DNA of 64,000 nt from Planctomycetota bacterium (GCA_016200265.1 JACQFE010000040.1:1-64000); one strand, 5' to 3'; positions 53,365 to 62,754 are shown, counted from the stretch's first letter. Numbers and translations are program-made. Notes: generated by a model from the sequence alone, not told the origin.

Positions 53365-53428
53365 ACCCCCTATGGTCCCCCTTTGGTAAGGGGGACGGCG
53401 TGTCCGCTTCCTCACGGACGCGGCTCTG
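53365..53428. repeat. Two adjoining interspersed palindromes
   Basis: ACCCCCTATGGTCCCCCTTT through GGTAAGGGGGACGG (53365-53397), a C/G-run palindrome, and directly next to it GTCCGCTTCCTCACGGACGC followed by GGCTCTG (53402-53428), a GAGCCGC-type element that also encodes the last codons of the methyltransferase. Confidence 0.65.
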
Positions 53429-54638
53429 AAAGTGCGTCGGTCGGCGACTTCCGTCCTTCCGCAAAGCAGATCGCATACCAAAGGGCCGCGTCGGGGAGCT
53501 GGGACCATTCGTGGAATTCGCGTTCGAAGGCGTCGAAGGTGGCGGCGTCGAGCAGGCCGGGATCGACGATGTCGCGGCGCGAGAAGCGGATGATGCCTTC
53601 GAGGTTGCTGACGGCGGCGGCGAAAGTGTCGATGGGATTGTCGATTGAAGATTGTCGATTGTCGATTGAGTAAGGCAGGCAAGAAGGCAACGAGGCATCA
53701 AGACAAGAAGGCGTTGACGTGTCCGTCGCTTGCGCTCCGGGTTCGGATAAGTCGCGCGGGCTGAAGCCACGCGGCTCGTTCCGCTCCCTCATGGTCGCGG
53801 CTCGGAAAGGCTGAATGCAGAGAGAATCTTTGCGGTCCCCGTTCTTACCCCCCTTCTTCGTGCTCCCTCCTTGGTCGCACTCAGCCCCTTGGTAAGGGGG
53901 GAGGCAATCCGCGCGAACTGAATTTCGCGGCTCGTCCCGCTTCCTTACGGGCGCGGCTCGGAAAAGCGGCTCGCTCAGGTTCTTGCAAGTGCCGAAGAAG
54001 ATCCAGGTGTTTCGCGTGGGCAAGGCGCCGGCGTTATGCATTAGGGAAATGAGCTTGCGGCCGACGTAGGGATCGTTGCCGACGTGTTCGTAGGTTTCGA
54101 CGTAGGCGTCCCAGAAGACGCGGAAGTGCGGCGGCTCGGGGTGGAAGCGAAGCACTTCGTGATCGTCGTCTTCGAGCACGATGCGTCCACCGGGCTTGAC
54201 GGCCCGCAGCATCATTCGCACCACGCGAAGCGGATCGGGCACGTGTTCGAGCACGAAACGTGCGTGCGCGAGATCGAACGTGCCCCATTCGGAATCGCGA
54301 AGCGGTGGATCGTAGGCATTGCCTTCGCGAAGCTCGATGATTGAATCTTCACCGGCCTCTTTTGCCAGGCGATGCGCTTCGGCGAGTTGTCGCGCGTCGC
54401 GTTCGATGCCGAGGACGTAACCGTTTGGGCCTGATGTGCGGGCCATCGCGCGAGTGAGTTGTGCGAGGCCGCTACCGACGTCGAGAATCCGCTCGCCGGG
54501 TTGGACGTTGATTTCGCGGAGCGACGGCCCGTTCATGAAGGCGTTGAGGGTGGAGAGTCGGCGTTGTTCCTCGGGATCGCTGCCATGGATGTAGACGGAA
54601 TCCGTCACGTTTCGACTGTCGATGGTTTGGCGTGTCAT
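53412..54638 (-). CDS. SAM-dependent methyltransferase with in-frame repeat insertion
   Basis: A 408-residue protein. The methyltransferase core is residues 1-~222 (GERILDVGSGLAQLTRAMAR as motif I, ARFVLEHVPDPLRVVRMML, KPGGRIVLEDDDHE). Residues ~223-337 have no domain character and are encoded by interspersed elements, for example FRAAPVRKRDEPRNS, FRAATMRERNEPRGF and SIDNRQSSIDN. Family-like sequence resumes at IDTFAAAVSNLEGIIRFS and runs to the end. The last codons (DALSEPRP) also come from an element. Without the insertion the protein would be about 290 residues. Confidence 0.8.
   Translation of the reverse strand: MTRQTIDSRNVTDSVYIHGSDPEEQRRLSTLNAFMNGPSLREINVQPGERILDVGSGLAQLTRAMARTSGPNGYVLGIERDARQLAEAHRLAKEAGEDSIIELREGNAYDPPLRDSEWGTFDLAHARFVLEHVPDPLRVVRMMLRAVKPGGRIVLEDDDHEVLRFHPEPPHFRVFWDAYVETYEHVGNDPYVGRKLISLMHNAGALPTRNTWIFFGTCKNLSEPLFRAAPVRKRDEPRNSVRADCLPPYQGAECDQGGSTKKGGKNGDRKDSLCIQPFRAATMRERNEPRGFSPRDLSEPGAQATDTSTPSCLDASLPSCLPYSIDNRQSSIDNPIDTFAAAVSNLEGIIRFSRRDIVDPGLLDAATFDAFEREFHEWSQLPDAALWYAICFAEGRKSPTDALSEPRP
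53637..53970. repeat. Cluster of repeat elements inside the methyltransferase gene
   Basis: From low to high coordinates: a GTCGATT repeat (53638-53669), a GAGCCGC-type palindrome (53771-53805), a C/G-run palindrome (53846-53906) and another GAGCCGC-type palindrome (53927-53961). The whole keeps the reading frame open for about 110 codons. Confidence 0.7.
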
Positions 54639-54724
54639 GGCCTATCCCTCGCGTGATTGAATAACTTCGTGCCCCGATTGCGTGTATCGTAACGAAATTC
54701 ATGTTGCGATGGAATGAAAAAATT

Positions 54725-54761
54725 GACCCCCCTTTGATCCCCTCTTGATAAGGGGGGAGGC
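54725..54761. repeat. Interspersed GACCCCCC/GGGGGG palindrome
   Basis: GACCCCCCTTTGATCCCCTC followed by TTGATAAGGGGGGAGG. Same family as 22849, 53365 and 53846. It lies between the methyltransferase and tyrA genes. Confidence 0.65.
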
Positions 54762-54791
54762 GTTTGATGCGGCACTTTTCAATGCGGCGTG

Positions 54792-55874
54792 TTACGAAAG
54801 CCAGCGTGAGGCCGAGGTCATCAGGTCAGCAAAGGAGCGGCGGTCGCCGTTTTTCACCGCGTTCATCAATTTCGACAGCTCTTGCAGAAGATCGTCATAG
54901 ACGCGGGGCGAATGCGGATTGAGTTGCTGGATGGAGTAATACAAGTCGGGGTTTTCGCGGATGACGTTGGCGGCCGTGGCGACTTGAGCATGAAAGGTCG
55001 TGCTGCCGACGCGATTCAGTTCATTGAATGAGTGTTCCCCTTCGGCCAATACCCGCATGAATGCGATGTTGATGAGATGAGAGAGACCAAGGACGAGTGA
55101 GGCGACGCGGTCGTGCTCGTCGAGGGTGAGTTCGACGAGTGTCGCGGCGGTGTCACTGAAAAATGCCCGGACGCGTCGAGTGGATTCGGCGTCGCCGCAA
55201 TCGCACAGGCAGATGACTTGATCGGAGAGTGTTCGCGTGGAGGGTCCGAACATGGGATGGATACTGGTGATTGAATGCTGGGCGGCGCGAGCGCGTTCGA
55301 TGGCGGGCTTGAGGTGACTCTTGAGGCTGGCAATGTCGAAGATCACTCCGCGATAATTCAGATTCAAGAGGTGATCGATGATCGCGGGCACGGTTTCCAG
55401 CGGTGTGGCGATCAGAGCGAACGAGGTTCCTTCGACGGCCCGGTCGAGCGAGCGGGTGTGGGCGGTGTCGCCGGGTGTGGCGACGAGATCGAAAATCTCC
55501 ACGCGATGACCCTGGTTCGAAAGAAATTCCACGAACCATCGGCCCATTTTTCCCTGGCCGCCGATGACGGCGATGTTTTCGGTTGAACCAGAATAGTCCG
55601 CATAAGCGATGCGTTCTTGTTCGACGCGCGAGCCGGCGATGAGGGTTTGCATGACGGCGCGCGAAATCTGCAAAGGAAGTTTCAATCCTCGGGCGGTTTG
55701 GTCCGCCTTCTCCAACACCGCTCGCTCGACTTGCCAATCTCGCAGCGGAATGCCGCGAGCCCTTTTCGTTTGGCCGATTCGCGTGGCCGTCTCCATTCGC
55801 GCGGCCACGAGGCGCAGAATTTCCGCGTCGAGTGATTGAATCTTCTCACGTAGCTCATTCAAATCCGTGGTCAT
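54792..55874 (-). CDS. tyrA: Bifunctional chorismate mutase/prephenate dehydrogenase
   Basis: A 360-residue fusion. Residues 1-90 are an AroQ-type chorismate mutase (LREKIQSLDAEILRLVAARM, then IGQTKRARGIPLRD). From about 100 comes prephenate dehydrogenase, with the NAD fold IAVIGGQGKMGRWFVEFLSN, GVIFDIASLKS, HPMFGPSTRTLSDQVI. The order matches enterobacterial TyrA. It makes 4-hydroxyphenylpyruvate for tyrosine. Confidence 0.95.
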   Translation of the reverse strand: MTTDLNELREKIQSLDAEILRLVAARMETATRIGQTKRARGIPLRDWQVERAVLEKADQTARGLKLPLQISRAVMQTLIAGSRVEQERIAYADYSGSTENIAVIGGQGKMGRWFVEFLSNQGHRVEIFDLVATPGDTAHTRSLDRAVEGTSFALIATPLETVPAIIDHLLNLNYRGVIFDIASLKSHLKPAIERARAAQHSITSIHPMFGPSTRTLSDQVICLCDCGDAESTRRVRAFFSDTAATLVELTLDEHDRVASLVLGLSHLINIAFMRVLAEGEHSFNELNRVGSTTFHAQVATAANVIRENPDLYYSIQQLNPHSPRVYDDLLQELSKLMNAVKNGDRRSFADLMTSASRWLS

Positions 55875-56071
55875 TGCGGCCCCTTTGCCAGCTTGAATTT
55901 AGCACAATGTCAGCCGATCGCACATTGTTGACTTGTGAAGCTCGTCAGGTCTTGGTCTAATGCGTGATTGCCCATCCTCGCCGTCATTCCGTCGAGGTTA
56001 TGTCAAATGGGGCTACATTTATTGCGAGTGATATTCGATTTGATGAACGCTTGCTGTCCTGGAGATCTGCC

Positions 56072-58906
56072 ATGCCACGATTCAAGTCATTTGTGACCGT
56101 TGCAACATTGCTCATTGCCGCCGGTTTATCGCGTGCGGCCTCTCGGGCTTACGATTACCAGAAGAAAGTGCTCGATAACGGGCTGACGGTGATGTCGCTC
56201 GAGGACCATTCGTGCCCGATTGTGGCCGTGCAGGTGTGGTATCACGTCGGGTCGAAAGATGAGGATGAAAAGCGGCAGGGCTTCGCGCACATGTTTGAGC
56301 ACATGATGTTTCGTGGCACCGACGTGCTCGGACCCGAAGAGCATTTCGATTCGATTCGACGAACTGGCGGCAACTGCAACGCGTACACGGCTTTCGACAA
56401 CACGACATATATCAACGAACTTCCGTCGAATCAGCTTGAGCTGGCGCTGTGGCTGGAGGCCGAGCGGATGGCGTTCTTGAAGATTGACGAGGAGAGTTTT
56501 CATAAGGAGCGTGCGGTGGTTGAGGAAGAGCGGCGGATGGGCTCGCTCAACACGCCGTATGGCACGGTGCCGGAAAAATTGTTGCCGGTGATCTTCACGA
56601 AGCATCCGTATCGCTGGACGCCGATCGGACAGATTCCTCACTTGCGGGCGGCGACGATTGATGAATTGCAACAATTCTGGGATGCCCATTATGTGCCGTC
56701 GAACGCGACGCTGGTCGTGGTTGGTGATGTGACCCATGCTGACGTGCAGAAGCTGGCCGAGAAATACTTTGGATGGCTGCCCAAGATGCCGCCGCCGAAG
56801 CCCCTGGGGATGAAAGAGCCGGCGCAGACCGAAGCTCGCACGATCACGATTCCTGAAAAGAAAGGTCCTGCTCCAATCGTCGGAGTGATTTTCCGCGGCG
56901 TGCCGCAAGGGAATGATGATGCCCTGCCGCTGGAAATGCTCATGAGCATCGTCGGCGGCGGCGAGAGCAGTCGACTCTACAAAGACCTGGTGAAGGAGCA
57001 GAAGATCGCGCAGTACGCGGTGGCCGGTGCGTTTTCATTGGAAGATGACGGCATCGCCGGAGCTGGCGCGGTGATCATGCCGTGGGGTGACAAGGCGAAA
57101 GTAATGGACGCGGTCAAGGCGCAGCTCGACAAAGTGCGCAGTGAGCCGGTCATCGCGCGCGAACTTGAAAAGGCCAGGAATCAGCTTCTTTCGCAGGAAG
57201 TCACCAATTCACTCACCGTGGCGAGCAAGGCCCGGCTGCTGGGTGAATATGAAGTGCTCGAAGGCGGTGCAGACAAGCTCAATAAACGATTGGAGCGAAT
57301 TCGCGCGGTGACTGCGGACGATCTGCTCCGTGTGGCCAAGACATATCTCGCGCCGGAACGCGGCACGACGACGACTGTCCAGCCGGAGATTGGCAGTATG
57401 CTCAAGTCGATTTTCGGCTCGAAAGAAGTTGATGAAGGCGCGGAGCCTGTGCCGCCGCCGAAAGAAAATCGAGTGGCCAAGCGCGGCGGGGCCCGATCCG
57501 ACTTGAAGCGACCGGATTCATTCCCCAAGTCGCCGCCGATCGCGCCGCTGCTCGCAAGCGTGCCCAAGCCGGAGACGCAGGAGTTTACGCTTTCCGGCGG
57601 ACTGCGACTCGTCGTGGTCCCCAACCATGAAGTGCCGTTTGTGACCATGACGCTGGGCGTTCGCAACGGCGGATGGACGGAAGAAAAGCCGGGCACGGCG
57701 AGCATGGCCGCGGGGATGATCACGAAGGGATCCGCGAATCACACGGCGGCGGAGCTGGCCGAAGAGACCGAATTCAACGCCATCTATCTGAACGGCGCGG
57801 CCTCGATCGATGTCGCCAGTGCATTTGCATCGTGCGTTACCGACAAATTCGACACAGCCATCAAGCTGCTGGCCGAGGTCGTGCGTACGCCAAAATTTCC
57901 GGAAAGCGAGCTGGAGATTCTTCGTCAGCAAGAATTGTTGGGCCTGATGATCGAGGCGAAGACGCCGGAGTATGCGGCGGATCGCGAAATGCGAAAACGT
58001 CTCTACGGCGCCCATCCTTATTCCCGCACCGCGACGGGCGAGCCATCGGATGTGCAGGGCTTGAAGGTGGACGATTTGAAGAATTGGTGGACGACGTTTG
58101 TTCGCCCCGATACCACGGTGCTTTATGTCGCGGGGGATGTTGAGCCTGCCACGGCGAAGAAGATGGCCGAGCAGTCCTTCGGCGATTGGAAAGCTGAAGG
58201 CGAAACGCCCAAACCGAAACCGGCGGAGATCCCCGAGTCCAGCAAGACGCAGATTTATCTCGTTGATCGCCCCGGCTCCGTGCAAAGTCAGATTCGCGTC
58301 GGTCAGCGAGGCATAACTCGACAAGATCCGGATTATTTTCGCACGGTTGTATTTTCGCAGATTTTCGGCGGCAGCTTTGGAAGTCGATTGAACAAGGCCA
58401 TTCGTGTGGAAAAGGGACTGACCTACGGCGCTCGCGGCGGGTTTTCGGCGCAACGCTTCGCCGGGCAACTGAACATCTCGACATTCACCAAGAACCCCAC
58501 GACGGCCGAGACATTGAAGGTGATTCTGTCGGAGATCGACAAGATTGAGGCCGCTCCACCGGAATCGTCGGAGCTTGACATCGCTCGCTCGTACCTGACG
58601 GGCAGCTTCGCGGGGAATCGGGAGACGCCGGGTCAGGTTGTCGGCGACCTCTGGTTGATTGAATATGCGGGATTGCCCAAGGATTATCTCACGAAGTATT
58701 TGAATGGAATCAAGGAGACGAGTGCGGATGACATCCGCCGCGTCGCGAATCGCTTGATCGACAAGAGCAAGCTGACGATAGTCGTGGTCGGTGAGGCCGG
58801 TGCGGTGAAGAGTGATTTGGAAAAAATCGCGCCGGTCACGGTGATTTCGCCGGAAGGTGAAACGACGAAGGAGCCGGCTGCGAAACAGCCTTCACCACCG
58901 TCGTGA
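56072..58906 (+). CDS. M16 family zinc peptidase, tandem two-half form
   Basis: A 944-residue protein from the ATG at 56072 with a signal peptide (MPRFKSFVTVATLLIAAGLS...RA). The first half (about 30-450) has the inverted zinc motif HMFEH in FAHMFEHMMF and ERAVVEEERRMG with the third glutamate, so it is active. The second half (about 500-920) is inactive-like (NHTAAELAEETEFNAIYLNG in place of HxxEH) and ends with AREGGFSAQ-type pair residues (KGLTYGARGGFSA). The two halves together form the clamshell in the periplasm. The last codons overlap the next gene by 4 bp. Confidence 0.93.
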   Translation: MPRFKSFVTVATLLIAAGLSRAASRAYDYQKKVLDNGLTVMSLEDHSCPIVAVQVWYHVGSKDEDEKRQGFAHMFEHMMFRGTDVLGPEEHFDSIRRTGGNCNAYTAFDNTTYINELPSNQLELALWLEAERMAFLKIDEESFHKERAVVEEERRMGSLNTPYGTVPEKLLPVIFTKHPYRWTPIGQIPHLRAATIDELQQFWDAHYVPSNATLVVVGDVTHADVQKLAEKYFGWLPKMPPPKPLGMKEPAQTEARTITIPEKKGPAPIVGVIFRGVPQGNDDALPLEMLMSIVGGGESSRLYKDLVKEQKIAQYAVAGAFSLEDDGIAGAGAVIMPWGDKAKVMDAVKAQLDKVRSEPVIARELEKARNQLLSQEVTNSLTVASKARLLGEYEVLEGGADKLNKRLERIRAVTADDLLRVAKTYLAPERGTTTTVQPEIGSMLKSIFGSKEVDEGAEPVPPPKENRVAKRGGARSDLKRPDSFPKSPPIAPLLASVPKPETQEFTLSGGLRLVVVPNHEVPFVTMTLGVRNGGWTEEKPGTASMAAGMITKGSANHTAAELAEETEFNAIYLNGAASIDVASAFASCVTDKFDTAIKLLAEVVRTPKFPESELEILRQQELLGLMIEAKTPEYAADREMRKRLYGAHPYSRTATGEPSDVQGLKVDDLKNWWTTFVRPDTTVLYVAGDVEPATAKKMAEQSFGDWKAEGETPKPKPAEIPESSKTQIYLVDRPGSVQSQIRVGQRGITRQDPDYFRTVVFSQIFGGSFGSRLNKAIRVEKGLTYGARGGFSAQRFAGQLNISTFTKNPTTAETLKVILSEIDKIEAAPPESSELDIARSYLTGSFAGNRETPGQVVGDLWLIEYAGLPKDYLTKYLNGIKETSADDIRRVANRLIDKSKLTIVVVGEAGAVKSDLEKIAPVTVISPEGETTKEPAAKQPSPPS

Positions 58907-60675
58907 ACGCCGACTCGCTGATTCATCGTCTGTTGCCGATCCTTCATCAGGATGACAGCTTGCTTGTAATTGAAAAGCCCGCCGGTGTTGACGTGGGCGG
59001 TCAGGAGGACCAATCCACGCCGGGCATCGTCGAACTGCTGCGGTCCAGCGGCGTGATCAAGGGCGCACTGTTCACGACCAATCGTCTGAGCCGCTATGAA
59101 TCCGGCATCATTGTTCTGGCCAAATCGGAACCGACGGCAAGGCGCCTTCGCGATGGGATCAAGAGCGGCCGCTGGGAATTTGAATATGTCGCGGTGGTGC
59201 AGGGAAGACCATCGCCGCGAATGGTAATCGGCGGAGATCGCGCGTCGAGTAAAGAGGACGGACGGAATCGCAAAGAACGCACCCCTCGAAGCCGACGAGA
59301 GAAACCGCGGCGTGGTTCAAATCGGCAGCCGATCGCGACCGGCGAGACGGTCGACGTTCGAATGCTCCGCGAGGCCGGTTCGCGTTCGTTGATTCGTTGC
59401 ACGACGCGCCTGGCCACGACGCACGCCCTTCGGGCGAAGCTGCGGTCAGCGAGATTGCGGCTCCTGGGTGATCGACTTCACGACTTGTCGCATCGACCGA
59501 AGCCGCATTCGGACACCTGCCTTCATTTGAGCCGAATCACATTTGAAAATCCCGCTGATCGCCAACGCCTAATCGTGAAAAATCCCGCGCCGAAGGCGTT
59601 TGAAAAATTTCTCGAAGGCGAGCGTGATTTCGAGAGGGCGTTGCAAGCGTCGTTGGTTCGGCGGCTTGGATTGCTGAATGCCCCCCACACCAATGCGTAT
59701 CGGTTGCTCATGGGACCGCATGAGGATTTGCCGTTTTTGGTTGCGGACCGATTCGCGGAAGTGGTGATCCTGCAGGTGCTGGAGCAGACGGAACGCAGCG
59801 AAGCGATGTTGATGCCGATTGCAAAATGGTATCAGCGAACGCTACGGGTGAGCTCTGTCTACGTGAAGTATTTCTTGCGAGATCGACAGCAGGCTGATCC
59901 GGACTTGCTCGATGCCATGAGCTCCGCGACGCCGCTGGTTGGAGAGCCCGCGTCAGAGATGCTCGAGATCCAGGAGAATGGGCTTCGCTTGGCGATCAAG
60001 CCGTACGACGGATTCGCGGCGGGGCTGTTTCTGGATCAGCGAGAGAATCGGGCGCGAGTTCGGCAATTGGCGAGCGGGAAAGACGTGCTCAATCTGTTTG
60101 CCTATACGTGCGGATTTTCGGTTGCGGCCGTCGCCGGCGGGGCGAGATCGTGCGTCAGCGTGGACATTTCGCCGAATGCACTGGAATGGGGCAAGGAGAA
60201 TTTCAAACTCAACGACTTGGATGCGGGAGCCTACGAATTTCAAGCCTGGGACACGATGGAGTATCTGGATCGCGCTCATCGCAGGGGGCAATTGTTTGAC
60301 TTGATCATCCTTGATCCGCCGAGTTTCGCGCATGGCCGGAAAACGAGAAAGACATTCGCGATTCTGGAGGATTTGTCGGGATTGGTGGCGGCGACGGTTC
60401 AAGTTCTGAAGCCCGGCGGCACGTTGATGGTCTCGACGAATCATCGCAAGCTGCCGCTGCGGGGCCTTTTGGATCGCATCGCCAAAGGGTCAGGTTCGCG
60501 CGCATATCGAATCGCTGACACGCCGAGTCTTCCACCCGATTTTGCGATGGACCGCGACTTCGCGAAGTCGGTCTACGTGCGATTCGAACCCAAAGAAAAA
60601 GCGCCCGTTATGTCTGCAACGGGCGCTGGCAAGAATAGTGGTTCAAGGCCTCGTCGAACCGTCATCGGTTCATGA
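58903..60675 (+). CDS. Fusion: inactive-looking RluA-like domain and RlmI-like rRNA methyltransferase
   Basis: A 590-residue protein from a GTG overlapping the previous stop. Residues ~10-215 follow RluA-type pseudouridine synthases (LLVIEKPAGVDVG, TTHALRAKLRSARLRLLGDR), but in HRLDxxTSG the sequence is NRLSRYESG: S63 stands where the catalytic aspartate should be. Residues ~225-570 match RlmI-type 23S rRNA (cytosine-5) methyltransferases: FLDQRENR, VLNLFAYTCGFSVAAVAGG, VDISPNALEWGKENF and LDPPSFAHG. The first domain may just bind rRNA and guide the second. Confidence 0.87.
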   Translation: MNADSLIHRLLPILHQDDSLLVIEKPAGVDVGGQEDQSTPGIVELLRSSGVIKGALFTTNRLSRYESGIIVLAKSEPTARRLRDGIKSGRWEFEYVAVVQGRPSPRMVIGGDRASSKEDGRNRKERTPRSRREKPRRGSNRQPIATGETVDVRMLREAGSRSLIRCTTRLATTHALRAKLRSARLRLLGDRLHDLSHRPKPHSDTCLHLSRITFENPADRQRLIVKNPAPKAFEKFLEGERDFERALQASLVRRLGLLNAPHTNAYRLLMGPHEDLPFLVADRFAEVVILQVLEQTERSEAMLMPIAKWYQRTLRVSSVYVKYFLRDRQQADPDLLDAMSSATPLVGEPASEMLEIQENGLRLAIKPYDGFAAGLFLDQRENRARVRQLASGKDVLNLFAYTCGFSVAAVAGGARSCVSVDISPNALEWGKENFKLNDLDAGAYEFQAWDTMEYLDRAHRRGQLFDLIILDPPSFAHGRKTRKTFAILEDLSGLVAATVQVLKPGGTLMVSTNHRKLPLRGLLDRIAKGSGSRAYRIADTPSLPPDFAMDRDFAKSVYVRFEPKEKAPVMSATGAGKNSGSRPRRTVIGS

Positions 60676-60681
60676 TTCGAT

Positions 60682-61410
60682 TCACGGGGCGAAGTCTTCG
60701 ACCTTTGTGAATCCAGCAGGCAAAGTCAACTTGAACGTGCTATCGTCGATTTTCGGAGCGGTATTCAATTCAGTAATCGCCACTTCCATTCCGGCCTTGT
60801 CGCCGTTCTGCATCGTCCCAGCCTGCTCTCGCTTTCTCGGCAGAAAGTCCTTTTTGGAAATGTACCATACGGCTTCTTGCGGCTGCCCAGCGTACTTCAC
60901 AAAGATCTGATAACAATCCTCATCACCGACTTTCGCTGAGCCGCGAAGTTCCTTTTTTTCACCTTTGAGTTCGTCATCAAAGGCGGCGTCGTGAGCCAAC
61001 TCGCGCATGAACAGGCCTTTCAGAGCGCGTCCCGATTTGCCCATCGATTGCGGATCGATATCCTCATAAGCCTTCTTTCCGTCCATATCGATGAGAAAGT
61101 ATTTGTCGCCATTCGTTCCGGCGGCGTACTCGTGAACATCCGAAGAGCCGGGTTGCTGCAGCTTTCCTTTGATTAGATATTTCTCGGGGTCGTTGTTTTT
61201 CAATCTCGTCATGATGACACTGCCGGAGACTGAAGGCATTTTTGTTTCATTTGCGCCGGTTCCCTTTAGAGTCGCATTGTAGGACACGACTTTCGTTTGC
61301 TTTGTCGCGTCATTGGCCTTGTTGAGAATTTCCGTGGGGTCGGTTAGGTCGGCCGCCAGACAAACTATCGGTGAAAGAATGGTTAATAGAGCAATGGCTG
61401 TTCGTCTCAT
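60682..61410 (-). CDS. Exported LolA-like protein
   Basis: A 242-residue protein from the ATG at 61410, with GGAG eight nt upstream. The signal peptide is MRRTAIALLTILSPIVCLA followed by AD. The body shows the pattern of LolA/LolB-like lipid-binding proteins: EILNKANDATKQTKVVSYNA, GDKYFLIDMDGKKAYEDI and a DDSTFKLTLPAGFTKVEDF end. No lipobox is present. It may bind lipids or sense periplasmic lipoproteins. Confidence 0.78.
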   Translation of the reverse strand: MRRTAIALLTILSPIVCLAADLTDPTEILNKANDATKQTKVVSYNATLKGTGANETKMPSVSGSVIMTRLKNNDPEKYLIKGKLQQPGSSDVHEYAAGTNGDKYFLIDMDGKKAYEDIDPQSMGKSGRALKGLFMRELAHDAAFDDELKGEKKELRGSAKVGDEDCYQIFVKYAGQPQEAVWYISKKDFLPRKREQAGTMQNGDKAGMEVAITELNTAPKIDDSTFKLTLPAGFTKVEDFAP

Positions 61411-61522
61411 GATTGGAACTCCTGCCTCAAAATGTTCATTGGTTTCCAACGTACATCACGCCTCGTAATAGTGTAACGACCGGCGAAACATAAGAAAGAT
61501 GCGACAACTTCCGACGCGAGGC

Positions 61523-61602
61523 TGTCATGCTGAGCAGCAGCGAAGCATCTCGTATTGCGCCGCCCAATGCCTCCGAGATTCTTCGCTTCGCTCAGAATGA
61601 CC
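61523..61602. repeat. Interspersed imperfect palindrome
   Basis: TGTCATGCTGAGCAGCAGCG through AAGCATCTCG, then an inverted partner GAGATTCTTCGCTTCGCTCA then GAATGAC, about 80 bp in all. Elements of this form are widespread in environmental bacteria. The 255-bp gap between the LolA-like gene and pyrK holds nothing else I recognise. Confidence 0.7.
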
Positions 61603-61665
61603 CCAAAATCAAAGCGTGACACACCGCGAGGCGTCGTCTAACAAGTTTGCAATCACAGCAGCGAT

Positions 61666-62571
61666 CTATCGCCAGACGACTTCGGCGGCCTCGAAGATCG
61701 GCCCATCGGTACAGCAAAGCTGGTATCGCCAGCCCTCGGCGTCTTCCGGATCGCGAACCGGAACAACGCATGACTGACACAAGCCGGTGCCGCAGGCCAT
61801 GTTCCGCTCCATGCAGACGAAGCATTCAATCTTTTGGATCGCGCAGAATTCGGCGACGAATCGCATCATGCGTTCAGGCCCGCAAGTGTAGACGACCAAG
61901 TCGTCGGACGAAGGCAGAGATGCTTTGTGAAAAGCAGTCATCGCGGCGCAGATGTGTCCGTGAAATCCCAAGGAGCCGTCGTCCGTGCTTACGATGACTG
62001 GAACACCGGATTGTGCGAACTCCGTGGCTGACAGAGTGGCGCGGCCGGCGTCGGTTGATGGCGGTTCGTCGCCACGTATCGTCAGCGGCAAAAGATCGGC
62101 CGACTGCGCTCCGCAGAATGCGACGACGTTCTTGCCCGCTTTTGCCAGAGCTTCAGCGAGCCACAACATCGGTGGAAGTCCGACGCCGCCGGACACGAGC
62201 CAGGCGATCGGCTTAGAGGGTTCGATAGGAAAGCGATTGCCCTGCGGCCCCAAAACGCTGATAGGATTGCCGTACGTCAGAGATTGCATCCATCTAGTGG
62301 CCGAACCGACGACGCGATAAATGACGTCCAGCTCGACGGATGTATCCTGGCGTCGCAGGGCCGCAATGCTGTAGGCTCGACGCAGCAATGGGGTCCGATA
62401 GTCTATCACACCTTCGATGTTCTCGGCGGGACACAAATGCACGAATTGTCCCGGCCCGGCGGATTCAAAACGATTCATCCGCAGCGAGAGACGGAAATGG
62501 TCGCGGCAGAGCTTTTGGTTTTGGATGGTCTGGCCTGTGAGAATCATTTCTCTGAGGGATGGCGCGTCCAA
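61666..62571 (-). CDS. pyrK: Dihydroorotate dehydrogenase electron-transfer subunit (PyrK-like)
   Basis: A 301-residue protein of the ferredoxin-reductase fold: RRAYSIAALR (FAD), LGPQGNRF, SGGVGLPPMLWLAEAL (pyridine nucleotide) and CFVCMERNMACGTGLCQSCV with a later CCTDG, the four cysteines of the [2Fe-2S] cluster. It passes electrons from dihydroorotate, oxidised by PyrD, to NAD. The start is a TTG at 62571 or an ATG at 62547; neither has a clear ribosome-binding site. A hairpin leader precedes it. Confidence 0.9.
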   Translation of the reverse strand: MDAPSLREMILTGQTIQNQKLCRDHFRLSLRMNRFESAGPGQFVHLCPAENIEGVIDYRTPLLRRAYSIAALRRQDTSVELDVIYRVVGSATRWMQSLTYGNPISVLGPQGNRFPIEPSKPIAWLVSGGVGLPPMLWLAEALAKAGKNVVAFCGAQSADLLPLTIRGDEPPSTDAGRATLSATEFAQSGVPVIVSTDDGSLGFHGHICAAMTAFHKASLPSSDDLVVYTCGPERMMRFVAEFCAIQKIECFVCMERNMACGTGLCQSCVVPVRDPEDAEGWRYQLCCTDGPIFEAAEVVWR

Positions 62572-62612
62572 AAATAGGAAATGGAAATGAACTTACAGTG
62601 ATGGGTCCGCGC

Positions 62613-62653
62613 AAAAAACTTCCGGGATCGAAGCAAGGCAACGATCCCGGAAG
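62613..62653 (-). terminator. Strong hairpin terminator in front of pyrK
   Basis: A perfect 12-bp stem, CTTCCGGGATCG (62619-62630) and CGATCCCGGAAG (62642-62653), loop of 11 nt; on the minus strand six U follow (62618-62613). It lies upstream of pyrK and not after any recognised gene. Confidence 0.8.
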
Positions 62654-62748
62654 TCCGCCACGGCTTGGAAGCCGCATTCGGTACATCGAACCCGCTTTCC
62701 ATGTCGCAAGAGGGTCCGTTCAAATTGTCTCTCGTACCCAGCACCGGT
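62613..62748 (-). ncRNA. Candidate structured leader or small RNA upstream of pyrK
   Basis: A predicted transcript of about 136 nt, from the promoter below to an intrinsic terminator 42 nt before the pyrK start. It contains further complementary segments (GGCTTCCAAGCC, GGAAAGC with GCTTCC). It could be an attenuator of pyrK or a free sRNA. I do not recognise a PyrR site or any named riboswitch. Confidence 0.35.
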
Positions 62749-62754
62749 TTATGC

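Noticed and set aside
53402-53428. Intrinsic terminator after the methyltransferase
   Set aside because: The palindrome is a dispersed repeat with no U run on the minus strand.
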